Part shown: one piece after another, positions 32,412 through 32,535 of the stretch
How positions within the stretch are numbered: the stretch's first letter is position 1
Layout: every line of letters starts with the position of its first letter
NCBI GenBank assembly: GCA_031267295.1
Contig: JAIRZI010000071.1
Coordinates: 1-32,535 of the forward strand
Reading direction: 5' to 3'
Length of the DNA: 32,535 nucleotides
Source of the DNA: Propionibacteriaceae bacterium
GTDB lineage: Bacteria; Actinomycetota; Actinomycetes; Propionibacteriales; Propionibacteriaceae
Notes under the pieces: model-generated
The model's database searches: none
What the model was told of the DNA's origin: nothing
What the model saw: only the letters and a program-made list of their open reading frames with translations
Translations under genes and position numbers: made by a program

Positions 32412-32535
32412 CAGGGAAACTCCTACGCCGCGCCCTCCACATCGACCACGACCCGCTATGCTCCTCTCGATGACGGGGAAACTCACTACATTACTGTGCG
32501 TTGTTGCGCTGTGCTGCCCTACACTCCCCGCAATG
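32378..32535 (+). repeat. Dispersed repeat, copy R4, with decayed further units
   Basis: CTGGATTGCTTTGTCGCTAT followed by GCTCCTCGCAGTGACAGGG is a copy of the same core as R1 and R3, with the same ATAA before it as R1. Related phrases follow at about 32455-32484 (GCTATGCTCCTCTCGATGACGG then GGAAACTC) and at the very end (CTACACTCCCCGCAATG), so the array continues beyond the window. The first copy overlaps the 3' end of the DUF3263 gene. Confidence 0.75.

Noticed and set aside
1-32535. tRNA, rRNA, phage or complete defence system
   Set aside because: I looked for cloverleaf-type sequences, integrases, phage structural genes and restriction or abortive-infection operons; only the toxin-antitoxin pair and gene remnants were found.

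Overview
The window reads as a chromosomal segment of an actinobacterium, most likely from the Micrococcales/Actinomycetales side of the phylum. The clues are the gene order infC-rpmI-rplT-trmH-pheS-pheT, the actinobacterial family proteins DUF3027 and DUF3263, a 127-residue cold-shock protein with a C-terminal extension, a MutT1-type NUDIX/phosphatase fusion beside ppk, the actinobacterial type of SerC, and frequent GTG starts. Base composition looks only moderately GC-rich by eye. I cannot name the genus from sequence alone.

Layout. 1-748 is non-genic accessory DNA: a dispersed repeat, a ~60-bp tandem array and a decayed IS3-type transposase fragment. 749-1422 (minus) is a FitAB/VapBC-type toxin-antitoxin pair. 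1618-8305 (minus) is a translation operon: infC (apparently starting at ATC), rpmI, rplT, an rRNA methyltransferase, pheS, pheT and a trailing TetR regulator. It is preceded by a structured leader with an internal terminator-like hairpin and a good promoter. 8593-8733 holds a remnant of an AbiEii-like gene. 8794-9363 (plus) is a small membrane protein. 9414-10615 (minus) is hisE-hisG, the first two steps of histidine synthesis. 10722-13082 (minus) is a prolyl oligopeptidase, divergent from dps. 13782-14280 is a second repeat cluster running into the 3' end of uppP. 15262-17974 (minus) is an ECF sigma factor overlapping a membrane-anchored beta-propeller protein. 18248-22202 (plus) is a copper-handling pair: an HMA-TauE/SafE-cupredoxin fusion, then a Cu(I) P-type ATPase. 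22332-25979 (plus) is ppk, mutT1 and a second NUDIX hydrolase. 26068-26976 (minus) is a proline-rich membrane protein, divergent from csp-DUF3027. 28353-28581 is a MITE-like element with perfect 18-bp terminal inverted repeats. 28785-32411 (plus) holds an AzgA-type purine permease, serC, thioredoxin and DUF3263, followed by another repeat cluster at the window end.

How things fit together: most genes are core metabolism and translation. The more individual parts are (1) a family of dispersed repeats that abut gene 3' ends and in two cases supply the stop codon, (2) the infC leader with a non-canonical start and a putative attenuator, (3) the sigma factor/beta-propeller pair, (4) the three-domain copper transporter next to copA, (5) the MITE-like element with a repeat-containing small reading frame, and (6) a long perfect hairpin between the purine permease gene and serC. 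I did not find a CRISPR array, an rRNA, a tRNA or a recognisable complete defence or phage system.
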